64,000 nt of DNA, taken from positions 20,316 to 84,315 of the forward strand of contig URAP01000005.1 in the NCBI GenBank assembly GCA_900545935.1. The letters run 5' to 3'. This DNA comes from an uncultured Eubacteriales bacterium (GTDB taxonomy: Bacteria; Bacillota; Clostridia; Oscillospirales; CAG-272). Position 1 is the stretch's first letter. Each line of letters opens with the position of its first letter. Positions 7,668 to 16,037 of the stretch are shown here, piece after piece. The position numbers were made by a program, and so were the translations under genes. The notes under the pieces were generated by a model that did no database searches, was not told the origin of the DNA, and was given only the letters and a program-made list of their open reading frames with translations.

Positions 7668-7708
7668 TTCCCGGGCGGGCGGAGGACAATATCCTATCCG
7701 CCCGGGAA
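7668..7708 (-). other. Stem-loop after the capsid gene
   Basis: An 11-bp perfect stem (TTCCCGGGCGG with CCGCCCGGGAA) lies 19 bases beyond the capsid stop. There is no T-tract, so it may shield the abundant capsid mRNA from 3' exonucleases or act as a partial attenuator that lowers downstream expression. It shares its core with the hairpin at 3440-3482. Confidence 0.6.
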
Positions 7709-7726
7709 TACGGTTCAGCTTACGAA

Positions 7727-8713
7727 TCAGTTTGCTGTTGCGGTGGCGGAGAACTTCGAGCAGCACATGAGATCGACGAGATAGTTGTCTACGAGGATCT
7801 TAGCCGCCTTGAGTCCCTTCCAGCCGACGCTCGAGCGCTGATCGAGCGGATCAGCGGTGCCGGACGAGCCCTTTTGCTTGACAATGGTCTGGAGGCCGCC
7901 TCCGGTGACCTCGGTAACACCGTAAGCACCGTCGCCGATGAAGAGGCAGTGGAATACCGCAAGACCGGAGGGATTGTCGGAGCCGCCTTTGTCGATCTTT
8001 GCCTCGGTTGACTGAACGAAGCGAACGCCCGCCATCTTTCCGATCTCTCCGGTGTAGAGGTTTTCGGGTGTCGCGTACTTGTGTGCGTCGATCCACTCGG
8101 GGTCGCGCATGAGGTCGTATGCGACATAGGGGTGAATGATGCATACATAGTCGCCGCCGATGGTGGGGGCATTCTGCGCACGGAGCTTTGCAACGACGCG
8201 CTGTACTACATCTACGGTGAGCTTTGCGCTTGTGTCGAGGTCTGCGGTTTTCGTAACCTCGGTCTCGACGAGATTTCCGTTGGTATCTGCAACGTATTTA
8301 GGCGCGTAGCTTTTGTTTGTGCCGAGCAGCAGCGCATTGCGGACGATGGTGTCCATCGTAAGTCCCGCCTGCCTGCCGAGCAGCTTCGTCGTCTCGAGTA
8401 TGGTGTTGTCTACTGCGGTCAGCTCGAGAACATCCGACTGAACAACATAGTCGCCGTACTGTGCGACGATTGCGGAGATGCTCGATACCGAGAGGCTGCT
8501 GCCGCTCGGAGTTACTCCTTCGGTAAGCGCGGTGGTCGCTTTTGCAAGGGGAGAAAAGCGGCGGAAGTTTACCGTCTTGCCGCCGCCCTGCGGAATGGGA
8601 CGCTTCTGTCCGAACTGCTCGTGAACGAGCATGGGGGATGCCTCGTCGATGAGGCGCATGTCATAAAAGGTTTTCATCTCTGCGGAGAGAGTGGTAGTTG
8701 TAACTGTGCTCAT
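7727..8713 (-). CDS. Major capsid protein (N4-gp56 family)
   Basis: 328 residues from the ATG at 8713 (AAAGGAAAG site; an upstream in-frame ATG at 8761 lacks one). The start STVTTTTLSAEMKTFYDMRL and the following RPIPQGGGKTVNFRRFSPL are typical of N4-gp56-type, HK97-fold capsid proteins. TALTEGVTP, the AQYGDYVVQSDVLELTA segment and a C-terminal VKQKGSSGTADPLDQRSSVGWK stretch also fit; these are the parts I recognise. It is followed by a stem-loop and preceded by a scaffold-like gene, the normal capsid order. No frameshift or missing segment is visible, so the coat protein should be functional. Confidence 0.85.
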   Translation of the reverse strand: MSTVTTTTLSAEMKTFYDMRLIDEASPMLVHEQFGQKRPIPQGGGKTVNFRRFSPLAKATTALTEGVTPSGSSLSVSSISAIVAQYGDYVVQSDVLELTAVDNTILETTKLLGRQAGLTMDTIVRNALLLGTNKSYAPKYVADTNGNLVETEVTKTADLDTSAKLTVDVVQRVVAKLRAQNAPTIGGDYVCIIHPYVAYDLMRDPEWIDAHKYATPENLYTGEIGKMAGVRFVQSTEAKIDKGGSDNPSGLAVFHCLFIGDGAYGVTEVTGGGLQTIVKQKGSSGTADPLDQRSSVGWKGLKAAKILVDNYLVDLMCCSKFSATATAN

Positions 8714-8865
8714 TTTCTTTCCTTTCTGCATTTTGACTGTGTTGTTTCGGCGCTGCGTCACTCGGACGAGTCGAATGGTTTATGGCGCCGACGGGACTTC
8801 TCAATATCAAATGCTCGATATCGCGATGTGATATAAGTCGAAATCCCGTTGCCTGCGGCAGGATA

Positions 8866-9912
8866 TCAGAGAACTATTCGTTCGCCGCGCGCGACTCTGC
8901 GGGCAAGCTCATCGCGTTCTGCACGAGTCATATCTCCGACTCCGCAGGCATACGGCAGCGCGGCGGAGACCCCGTTTTCGGCGGGTCTTACCGTACCGGC
9001 TGCTATGCTGTCGGTCAGTTTGTTTACAGCCGAGAGTGCCGCACTGCGCATGGCTGCCGGCAGCAGCTCGTCACGGTGTACTACCTCGTAGGCGTCGCGC
9101 ACTCCTGCGCCGCCTCTCAGCAGCGAACGGAAGCGCGGATCTGCTATCTCGGAGCGGAGGTCAAAGTCGGGATATAGCCTTGCGACCTCATGCGCCTCCG
9201 CTGCCCAGCCGTGTGCGCGCCGCAGCGCTGCCGTATCGAGCGCTGCGCCGGTGCTGTCTGTTCTGCTGTCGGGGTCGGTTCTTTCTTCTGAGTCTCTGCC
9301 GGAGCTTTCATCCGAGAGATTGCCCGATGCGGTACCGGACCTTTCGTCGGTGCCGTCAGCCGATGTGTCGTTGTCGGAGTCGCTGCACCTGTCATTATCG
9401 TTTGCCGTGTCGTGCTCCGACTGAGCTTTGTCGGCTGTTGTAATGCCATGGCTTGTACCGCCGATCCCGGTAATGCCTTCGGCGTGCTTTTCGGAGCAGC
9501 CGTCTTGCTGCGAGGGGAGCATGTCGGCGCATGTGTCATTTTCTCCGCCCGTACCCGTCGCGGCAGAGCAGCCGAGAGCACGCGACAGCGCAAGGTTAAG
9601 CGCATCGGTATCGCCGTCGTCTATGCCGTGCGATGCGGCAAAGCTGCGGAGGGTGGGTGACAGAGCCTCTAATCTCTTTACCTGAGCACTCATACCCCTT
9701 AGTCTCCGTTTCACCGCACCGCCGACCCGCTCGTCGTACAGCTCCTTGAATTTGCCCTTTATCAGGGACTCGAATTCGGCGCGCATTGCCGCTGCGCCTT
9801 GCTCTGCGGGGGACAGAGCCGTATCACCCATGACCTTGTTTGCGTCGGTCGGAGCTGCTGCCCCGGCGACTGCGGGCGAGGTCGTGCCCGTGCCGATAGA
9901 TTCGTTCTGCAT
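8866..9912 (-). CDS. Scaffold-like protein with long acidic linker
   Basis: 348 residues, starting MQNESIGTGTTSPAV with an AGAAAGGA site. The N-terminal part contains a helical segment (EFESLIKGKFKELYDERVGG, then KRLRGMSAQVKRLEAL) typical of phage scaffolding proteins. A low-complexity Asp/Ser/Thr-rich linker covers roughly residues 125-235. A C-terminal domain (WAAEAHEVARLYPDFDLRSE, then FRSLLRGGAGVRDAYEVVH, and MTRAERDELARRV at the end) resembles scaffold proteins of Gram-positive phages. Its place between portal and capsid supports the call. The linker length is unusual. Confidence 0.7.
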   Translation of the reverse strand: MQNESIGTGTTSPAVAGAAAPTDANKVMGDTALSPAEQGAAAMRAEFESLIKGKFKELYDERVGGAVKRRLRGMSAQVKRLEALSPTLRSFAASHGIDDGDTDALNLALSRALGCSAATGTGGENDTCADMLPSQQDGCSEKHAEGITGIGGTSHGITTADKAQSEHDTANDNDRCSDSDNDTSADGTDERSGTASGNLSDESSGRDSEERTDPDSRTDSTGAALDTAALRRAHGWAAEAHEVARLYPDFDLRSEIADPRFRSLLRGGAGVRDAYEVVHRDELLPAAMRSAALSAVNKLTDSIAAGTVRPAENGVSAALPYACGVGDMTRAERDELARRVARGERIVL

Positions 9913-10134
9913 TTCGGATCCTTTCTGCATTTCTGCACGTATCGTGTGCGATACGCCTTTATTTTTACCGCCTCGGCGGTCATTTTGCCGCTGCGGCGGA
10001 TAATAGGTTTGTAAATCTGTTTTTTTAAATATTTTAATGCTGAATATTTAAATGCGGAATATTTCAATGTGCATGTCCAATGACGATGGTATATTCAATG
10101 CTCGCAGCATTATGTGCTTCCCGCGCTCATTACT

Positions 10135-12102
10135 TTACGGCTCGGCGCCGACGGCGAAGCTTTGTCTTGCCTTTCTTGTCGCAGCACTCTCGGAGTGTGT
10201 CTCCGCGTCGGAGCTGCTGCCGGAAGCGCCGATGCCGTTTTGTGAGGCTGTGCCGCTTGACATCGCCGGTCCTATCGTACCGGAACCCGTCGCTCCGTAC
10301 CCGGCATATTCTGCCGCGCCGGATCGGATCACCGCTTCGAGCGTGCTGCGCAGATATGCGTCGCGGTCGCGTCTTATGCGTCCGATGACCTGAGCCTTGC
10401 GGTCAAAATCCATCATGTCAAGGCATGAGAGCGCCTCGCTCGCTTTCTGCGGGTCGAAAAAGCCCGCCTTGAAGAAGCTGAGAGCAAGCTCGTTCTGTGC
10501 TGCACGTGAATACGGAGAGGATTTCTCCGCACTTATCTCGATATCAAAGAGCGGAGAGCTTTCGCCGAGCTCGATACCGAGCACCTCGCTTCTGTGCGGT
10601 GCAATGCCGCCTCTGTCGTAGCGGATAAAATGCTCGCTTCCGTCGTCTCCGATAAGACGGAAGCAGCGCGAGGCGGTGTAGAACTGACGTATCAGCTCTA
10701 TGACCATCAGGCAGACGCGCTTGAATGCACGATATGAGGCGCGTGAGGAGTCCCGCTCGAGCCTGCTGCCTGCTTCCTGCATCGCCGCTATTGCCGATGC
10801 CGCAGTGACTCCCGCCGCCGTTCCGCCGCTTGTGACATCGCGATTTCCGGTCGTCTCCTTCAGCTCGTCTATCTTGTCGCGCAGAGCGGTTATATAGATA
10901 CCGTCGAGCGAGACGGAGGGCAGCGGGCGGACGGTAGAGTCTGTTATCGCGCCTGCAACATGAACGATGTCGCAGGTCATGTCCGAATACTCGTCCTCAT
11001 TTATAGGACTGTCCTCGGATATGAGTACGCGCGGAGCAGCTCCTGCGAGCATATTCTTCATCACTGCCTGACCTGCGCGGTCTATGTATGCCTGACAGTC
11101 CTTGCCAATGTCGATGTAGCCGAAGCCTGCGGGAGAGTCTGGCATGGTGAACAGCGGATCGAAAACGAACGGATACATTCCGTGGTCATACAGTCCGCGC
11201 TCACGCAGCGCAGGATCATTTTCGGTCGCATACAGCACCTCCTCGCCGACGTATTTGCAGTAGTGCAGTATCTCCCTGCCGCCGGGCAGCACCTTTTTGT
11301 AGTACCAGTCCACGACTGCGACCTTTCCGGTGGTATCGACAGGATCCTCTCCCTCGTGTACAGCTATATCAGGTGTGCAGGTATCGAGCCTGCCCTCGAG
11401 AAACGGATATGCAGACATGAGCGCATCAAGGTCGCACAGACCGACCGAAAAGAGATTTCTCGAGCGCTGAATGTCGCGTATTCCCGGCTCCCAGTACAGT
11501 GACAGCGGGTCGATATCCCTTACCGTTATATCTCCGAGACCGCCCATGGCTGACTTGTCCCAGAATACTCCGTAAATGCCGGTCCCGCCTCTGCATTTTC
11601 TGTCCCATGCGTCCGAATACACCTGCTCGAAGTCGCAGCGGTCGAATATGATCGGCAGTATCGCCGAGAGCTTTTCCGCCTCCTCGCGGTCACCCTCCTC
11701 ACGCGGAAGCACGCGCGGCGCGGGGATAGTGTCCATAGCCGAGGCATGTTTGTTTGCTATACAGTTGAACAGCCATGCGGAATTCGGATTTATGCTGCCG
11801 CGTTTGTCCGGCATGCAGTCGCGATGGCGCACGCGGTACCACTTTTCGTTTTCGACTATGCGGCGCTCGAGATTTGCCTTGCCGAGCTTATAGCGGCGCA
11901 GCGTTGCCTGCGCGCGCCGCACAGCCTCTGCGTCTATTATGCGTATCGGTGCGGATTCCTTTTGCTTTCTGCGCCCGCCGGGCGCTTTTTCGCTGCTCTG
12001 CGCGGCGCCGCCGTCCGGTTTTTCGCGCGTGATCTTTTCGCTGCCGCGCGTTCCGTTATCGCCGCTTTTGATACCTTCCTGCTCCTTTTCCATCTTGTTC
12101 AT
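10135..12102 (-). CDS. Phage portal protein (podovirus type)
   Basis: A 655-residue portal, forming the ring through which DNA enters and leaves the head. It contains the segment SINPNSAWLFNCIANKHASA and the pattern DRKCRGGTGIYGVFWDKS. ITVRDIDPLSLYWEPGIRDI follows, and then the clip/stem region (ALRDKIDELKETTGNRDVTS, AAGVTAASAIAAMQEAGSR). This is the arrangement of large portals in short-tailed phages. Its ATG has an AAGAAAGGAA site. A basic, low-complexity N-terminus (residues 1-55) and a Gly/Ser-rich C-terminus flank the core. No break is visible. It follows the terminase genes directly. Confidence 0.85.
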   Translation of the reverse strand: MNKMEKEQEGIKSGDNGTRGSEKITREKPDGGAAQSSEKAPGGRRKQKESAPIRIIDAEAVRRAQATLRRYKLGKANLERRIVENEKWYRVRHRDCMPDKRGSINPNSAWLFNCIANKHASAMDTIPAPRVLPREEGDREEAEKLSAILPIIFDRCDFEQVYSDAWDRKCRGGTGIYGVFWDKSAMGGLGDITVRDIDPLSLYWEPGIRDIQRSRNLFSVGLCDLDALMSAYPFLEGRLDTCTPDIAVHEGEDPVDTTGKVAVVDWYYKKVLPGGREILHYCKYVGEEVLYATENDPALRERGLYDHGMYPFVFDPLFTMPDSPAGFGYIDIGKDCQAYIDRAGQAVMKNMLAGAAPRVLISEDSPINEDEYSDMTCDIVHVAGAITDSTVRPLPSVSLDGIYITALRDKIDELKETTGNRDVTSGGTAAGVTAASAIAAMQEAGSRLERDSSRASYRAFKRVCLMVIELIRQFYTASRCFRLIGDDGSEHFIRYDRGGIAPHRSEVLGIELGESSPLFDIEISAEKSSPYSRAAQNELALSFFKAGFFDPQKASEALSCLDMMDFDRKAQVIGRIRRDRDAYLRSTLEAVIRSGAAEYAGYGATGSGTIGPAMSSGTASQNGIGASGSSSDAETHSESAATRKARQSFAVGAEP

Positions 12103-12196
12103 TCTTTTCGTTCCTTTCTTATATACTTTGTTTGTACAGATGTTGTATATTAGGTCGTATCGCGGTGCTGTGTAACGCCGTATCGCCGTATGCAGC

Positions 12197-13660
12197 CTAT
12201 TCCTCGCCGCGTATTATCTGTATTTTTTCCCGCTCTGCGGGAGAGGGCGCGGGGGCAAGCTCTCCGGGCTTTATATCGAGCAGCAATCCTGCCGTGCCTA
12301 TGCCGACAGGCTGCCTGCGGATATGCGGCTTTATCGGTCTCGACATACAGAAATATCTCACCTCATCTGCCACATGATCCTCGCCCTTGGTGTCGAGATC
12401 CTCCGGATTCGTGCTGTCATAACGCAGCAGCGGCAGCGTTCGGATAAACGCGCGGCAGTTTGAGAAAACATACAGCATCGGTCGCTCGGTTTCTTCGTCA
12501 AATGCCAGCCGATAGTGCAGCTGCATCCAGCCGGGAATGCGCTTGTGATCACCGGGGACGAAATGTACGCCGTGCCGCGCCGCTACCTCGGCTATGCTCT
12601 CTCCTGTCTCCGCGTCCCATATTGCGGGATCGGCAACTCCGGCAATGCGTCTGCCGCTGAGAAAAGGGTGCTCGCGCTCTATCCTTGCTATCTCGGAAAA
12701 TACCCGTTCCGGAGTCCATCTCACGCCTACATCCGGCTCGCCGGTACAGCCGTACAGCTCGAGGATACGATAAAATACTCCGTCGTGATCCACCGCCCAC
12801 CAGCCGCAGGAAAACGGCTTGTTATAGCCCCAGTCGAATGATCGATAGAGCTTCCAGTCGTCGGGCGGACGGAACGGCGAAATAACATGCGTCAGTCGGC
12901 GGTCGCCGTAGTGCTCGGGATCGTCGCGCAGCTCCTCGAAGAATTGTCCCTCCGCAGTATCCCATCTGCCGTACAGCCATGCGTCGCGCAGCTTTGACGG
13001 CAATGCCTGCAGCTGTTTGATGTAGTCGGGCTGAGCCTGCATCAGCGCGGTATTGTCGGTGACGAGCGAGCGGATAAATGTGTAATCGGCGGGATCCTCT
13101 CCCTCGACATAGCGTCTGTCGATAAATATCCTCTTAATATAGGAGTGTCCGCGCCCGCCGGGATTGCAGGTGTAGTAGATACGGCGGGGATAATCGCCGG
13201 TTCCGCGCAGACATGCGCTGATGGCTTTCATCTGATATTCGGTCAGCTGCGTTGCCTCGTCAATGAAGATGACGTCGTATTCAACGCCCTGCATGCGTCC
13301 GAGATCCTCGTCCGTATCGCAGTAGGAAAAGGTAATGCTGCCGCCGCCGGGAAATGTCATTCGCTTTTCCTTATCCGAATAGACAGCAATGCCGGCGAGC
13401 CGCTCGCGAAGAATGCGGATGTGGTTGTTCGTCAACTCCGGATAAGTCCGTCTGACGATGAGAATGCGTATTCCGGGATGCCGCAGGGCGAGCAGGGCAG
13501 CCTTTGTACGTACCGCCCAGCTTTTGCCGCCGCCTCGCGCACCGCCGAAGCCGACATGCTTTGTCGACGCGCGCAAAAACTCCTTTTGCTTTTCGCTCGG
13601 CGCCTCGATAAAAACGGTCTTTGCCACGCCACGTTCACTGTCTTTTGTTTCTCTGTTCAT
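12197..13660 (-). CDS. Terminase large subunit
   Basis: The 487-residue packaging motor has an N-terminal ATPase: Walker A GGARGGGKSW near residue 40, a Walker B VIFIDEA, and the coupling motif YYTCNPGG. The C-terminal RNase-H-like nuclease follows, with acidic residues in RSFDWGYNKP, GVADPAIWD and GEDHVADEVRY. All catalytic motifs are present, so DNA packaging should work. The C-terminal 35 residues are proline-rich. The start ATG lacks a clear Shine-Dalgarno site, suggesting translational coupling with the small subunit that ends 9 bases upstream. Confidence 0.92.
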   Translation of the reverse strand: MNRETKDSERGVAKTVFIEAPSEKQKEFLRASTKHVGFGGARGGGKSWAVRTKAALLALRHPGIRILIVRRTYPELTNNHIRILRERLAGIAVYSDKEKRMTFPGGGSITFSYCDTDEDLGRMQGVEYDVIFIDEATQLTEYQMKAISACLRGTGDYPRRIYYTCNPGGRGHSYIKRIFIDRRYVEGEDPADYTFIRSLVTDNTALMQAQPDYIKQLQALPSKLRDAWLYGRWDTAEGQFFEELRDDPEHYGDRRLTHVISPFRPPDDWKLYRSFDWGYNKPFSCGWWAVDHDGVFYRILELYGCTGEPDVGVRWTPERVFSEIARIEREHPFLSGRRIAGVADPAIWDAETGESIAEVAARHGVHFVPGDHKRIPGWMQLHYRLAFDEETERPMLYVFSNCRAFIRTLPLLRYDSTNPEDLDTKGEDHVADEVRYFCMSRPIKPHIRRQPVGIGTAGLLLDIKPGELAPAPSPAEREKIQIIRGEE

Positions 13661-13669
13661 GGCGGCATA

Positions 13670-13993
13670 TCAGTCCGAATAGCCGTCGTCGCCGTCAATA
13701 TGTACCGTTATCTCTCGGAGATCGGAAGATGCCTCCGATTCGGCGCACTCGACCTTGCTGCGAAGCTCTCTCAGCTTCAGCTCACGTTCTGTCGCCTCGT
13801 CGCCGAGCGAGAGGGACTGCAGGTCCTTAATTTCCTTTAGAGCGGAAACGACGTGCCGCAGCTTTTGCGTGTCGGTGGGATCGAGCGCATTTATCGCTTC
13901 GTCGAGCTGACCGACTATACGGTCGGCGATCCTGTTTATCCGGGCAATGCGCTCGGTCGTTACCGCTTTTTCCGCCATCTTACCGCACGGCAT
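13670..13993 (-). CDS. Terminase small subunit (predicted)
   Basis: 107 residues; a basic N-terminal helical region (VTTERIARINRIADRIVGQL) is followed by a coiled coil (HVVSALKEIKDLQSLSLGDE) and an acidic tail. This is the layout of small DNA-binding terminase subunits, and the gene is immediately upstream of the large subunit. The start at 13993 has GGAGAGGAG about 12 bases upstream; the ATG at 13978 is an alternative. It overlaps the preceding Cys-rich gene by about 34 bases. Confidence 0.72.
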   Translation of the reverse strand: MPCGKMAEKAVTTERIARINRIADRIVGQLDEAINALDPTDTQKLRHVVSALKEIKDLQSLSLGDEATERELKLRELRSKVECAESEASSDLREITVHIDGDDGYSD

Positions 13994-14364
13994 CGCTCAC
14001 ACAGCTCCTCTCCTTTTTCGCGGCGAAGCTCTTCGCCGAAAATGTATTCATTGTTCCTTTTTGTCACCTTATCGGGAAACACCGCATTATCTGCGCTGCT
14101 TTCTCGCCTTTCTTCATATTCTTCAAAATCTTCATATTCTGCAAAACATACATATTCTTCATTCATGCACTGCTGCACGACCCCATCAGTTCGAATCGAC
14201 GCGAACCGTGTCCCGTTCAGGCGGCTGCGACCGCCGTATGCCGAGAGCAGCGGCGTGCCGCAGCCGTCGCATATCCGTATCGGGATACGGCGGCAGCTGC
14301 AGGAGGTGCCCGCGCAGCCGAGAGAGCTCTCGCAGCCGACGCAGCCGCTCTCATATATGACCAT
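13960..14364 (-). CDS. Cys-rich zinc-ribbon-like protein (unknown)
   Basis: 134 residues with dense Cys pairs: CVGCESSLGCAGTSCSCRR and CDGCG near the N-terminus and CERC near the end. An acidic, aromatic region (EEYVCFAEYEDFEEYEERRE) lies between. The arrangement suggests one or two zinc-binding ribbons. It lies between the HTH protein and the terminase genes, four bases after the former, and may act in late gene control or packaging initiation. No named family could be assigned. Confidence 0.5.
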   Translation of the reverse strand: MVIYESGCVGCESSLGCAGTSCSCRRIPIRICDGCGTPLLSAYGGRSRLNGTRFASIRTDGVVQQCMNEEYVCFAEYEDFEEYEERRESSADNAVFPDKVTKRNNEYIFGEELRREKGEELCERCRAVRWRKKR

Positions 14365-14368
14365 TGTA

Positions 14369-14815
14369 TCAGATTCTGTTGCCCGCGACGCCGTGTGTGC
14401 CGATGATGCGGTATATCTGCGTACGGGAAAGACTGTGGCGGCGAGCCAGCTCTATTACCGATATACCGCGCTTATAATCACGGCGGACTGATGCATTCCG
14501 TTCTGTTTTGCGCGCCTCGGGCAGCCTTCCCTTAGGTACTCCAACCGCGCGAAGTCTTGCCTCTTGTCTCCGGTCATGCTCGCACAGACAGTGCCACGAG
14601 CAGAAATATTCATCTCCGCGCCGATATGCCCATTCGTCTGTCGGCGGATAGAAGCGCTTTCCGCATATGGGGCATATTTTCTCTATCCAGTAGTCGCTTG
14701 TGCGCTTTTTATCGGAATCGTCGCAGATGAGTGCGGCTGCGGCGGGTGTCATGCCGCCGAGAGCGGTGCCCTTGCGGCTTTTTTTACATGTCGGATCGGA
14801 ATAATATAACTGCAT
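14369..14815 (-). CDS. Zinc-finger plus helix-turn-helix protein, first gene of the cassette
   Basis: 148 residues. The middle part (CPICGKRFYPPTDEWAYRRG, then DEYFCSWHC) looks like a CxxC...CxxxC zinc knuckle. The C-terminus (ISVIELARRHSLSRTQIYRI) is a resolvase-like helix-turn-helix. It is the first gene after the late promoter at 15001-15029, so a role as an activator or DNA-end recogniser is plausible. It lacks a recombinase catalytic domain and is not an integrase. Its start ATG has a GAAAGGAACA site. Confidence 0.6.
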   Translation of the reverse strand: MQLYYSDPTCKKSRKGTALGGMTPAAAALICDDSDKKRTSDYWIEKICPICGKRFYPPTDEWAYRRGDEYFCSWHCLCEHDRRQEARLRAVGVPKGRLPEARKTERNASVRRDYKRGISVIELARRHSLSRTQIYRIIGTHGVAGNRI

Positions 14816-14925
14816 AATTATGTTCCTTTCAGTCTTATTATGGAGAATTTTCTGTTATTTCGTTTGACCATGACGAATATGTAGAAAGACGACACGGCCG
14901 CTGTCGACTTTTTATCATTATTTGC

Positions 14926-14954
14926 TTGACAAACATAGTTTATGATGATATACT
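14926..14954 (+). promoter_or_regulatory. Plus-strand promoter of the repressor gene
   Basis: TTGACA (14926-14931), a 17-base spacer and TATACT (14949-14954). It would transcribe the repressor with a leader of about 205 bases. It points straight at the minus-strand late promoter located 47 bases further on, so the two transcripts would collide. Confidence 0.8.
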
Positions 14955-15000
14955 TGATTCGCAAATGACATCAGCTCCGCCTCTGTCACTTTATGATGCT

Positions 15001-15029
15001 ATTATAGGCTACATTTTCTACCTTGTCAA
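15001..15029 (-). promoter_or_regulatory. Late promoter of the phage cassette
   Basis: On the minus strand TTGACA (15024-15029), exactly 17 bases and TATAAT (15001-15006): a perfect consensus promoter. No other strong promoter was seen in the minus-strand genes below, so it likely drives the whole cassette down to 1652. TTTATGATG occurs twice between and at the two promoters (14939-14947 and 14990-14998), and a related sequence (GTAGTTTATG on the minus strand) lies near 15067-15077. These are candidate repressor sites. Confidence 0.85.
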
Positions 15030-15168
15030 TGTGAAAAAATCACTTTGGAGGATAAATCGGTCGAGCATAAACTACATTATCTCAGTATTGCTGATAAAAA
15101 ACGACACTAACCGAAGGTTCCCGACAAAGTAAAAGAAATAATCTTAAAAAATCGGAGGGAATAACGCA

Positions 15169-15765
15169 ATGTTTTGGAACAAATTTGTATCCCTTTGCGC
15201 GAGGGAACGTGTGTCACCGAGTGCGGTTTGCATGAGTCTCGGCTTTTCCAATGCTACGGCAACTCACTGGAAGAACGGTTCGCATCCGAGCGCGACCTCG
15301 CTGTCGCGTATCGCCGGCTATTTTGCCGTTGCACCCGAGTATTTTACAACGGAGGATGAGACAGTTGTGCGCGCACGCCGCATTCCGGTCTACGGAAAGG
15401 TGGCTGCGGGCATACCGATAGAGGCTATTACCGATATTGACGATTACGAGGAGATAGATGAGGCGATGGCGGCGAGCGGTGAGTATTTTGCTCTGCGAAT
15501 ACGCGGAGACAGCATGGAGCCGCGTATGCGCAGCGGCGATACTGTTATAGTCCGCCGTCAGGATGATTGCGACAGCGGCGATGTTGCCATTGTAATGATT
15601 GGAGGCGAGGATGCTACCTGCAAGCGGATAAGAAAGCTGGACGGCGGTATCATGCTCATTCCCGATAATCAGAAGTACGATCCTATGATATATACGCGCG
15701 CTGAGGCGCAGCAGATAGGCATTTCGATACTCGGAAAGGTAGTGGAGCTTCGCGCCCGCTACTGA
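15169..15765 (+). CDS. LexA/cI-type self-cleaving repressor (XRE HTH + S24 peptidase)
   Basis: 198 residues. Residues 1-60 form an XRE-like helix-turn-helix (VSPSAVCMSLGFSNATATHW). Residues 72-195 form an S24 LexA-fold peptidase. The expected cleavage bond is Ala80-Gly81 in KVAAGIP, with Ser115 in RGDSMEP and Lys152 in ATCKRI as the catalytic dyad. All key residues are present, so RecA-stimulated self-cleavage and SOS induction are expected. The ATG has a GGAGGG site 8 bases upstream. Placed opposite the late operon across a 350-base control region, it is the obvious master switch of the cassette. Confidence 0.9.
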   Translation: MFWNKFVSLCARERVSPSAVCMSLGFSNATATHWKNGSHPSATSLSRIAGYFAVAPEYFTTEDETVVRARRIPVYGKVAAGIPIEAITDIDDYEEIDEAMAASGEYFALRIRGDSMEPRMRSGDTVIVRRQDDCDSGDVAIVMIGGEDATCKRIRKLDGGIMLIPDNQKYDPMIYTRAEAQQIGISILGKVVELRARY

Positions 15766-15817
15766 GCTTTAGACATTGCGGTCGTATTTTTCACGGATCA
15801 TACATACCTGCTTGCGT

Positions 15818-15868
15818 AATGGATACGTTTGTCGAATGGATATGTTTGTCGAATGGATACGTTTGTCG
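15818..15868 (+). repeat. Three tandem copies of a 17-bp repeat
   Basis: The 17-mer AATGGATACGTTTGTCG occurs three times head to tail; the middle copy differs by one base (C to T). It lies between the repressor and the GH2 gene, at the right edge of the phage cassette. Possible roles are a protein-binding iteron-like array or remains of replication slippage. No terminator or attachment site could be recognised in the same gap. Confidence 0.85.
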
Positions 15869-16037
15869 AATCCGCCGTTCTCCCGAAAGCTGATAAGGAG
15901 CTTTTATAACAACCGCATTTACCGCATGATCTTATCCTTGTAGACCATGCCGGCCGAATCAAATCAAGTCAACCGACGGCGGCTTGCCGCGACCTGTCTG
16001 ACCATACACATACCCTACTACGGAGGAAAAAAACAGA

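Noticed and set aside
14369..14815. HTH protein as a serine recombinase/integrase
   Set aside because: Only the C-terminal helix-turn-helix resembles resolvases; there is no catalytic serine domain, and the rest is a zinc knuckle.
15818..15868. Tandem 17-mers as a CRISPR array
   Set aside because: The copies follow each other without spacers and no cas genes are near.
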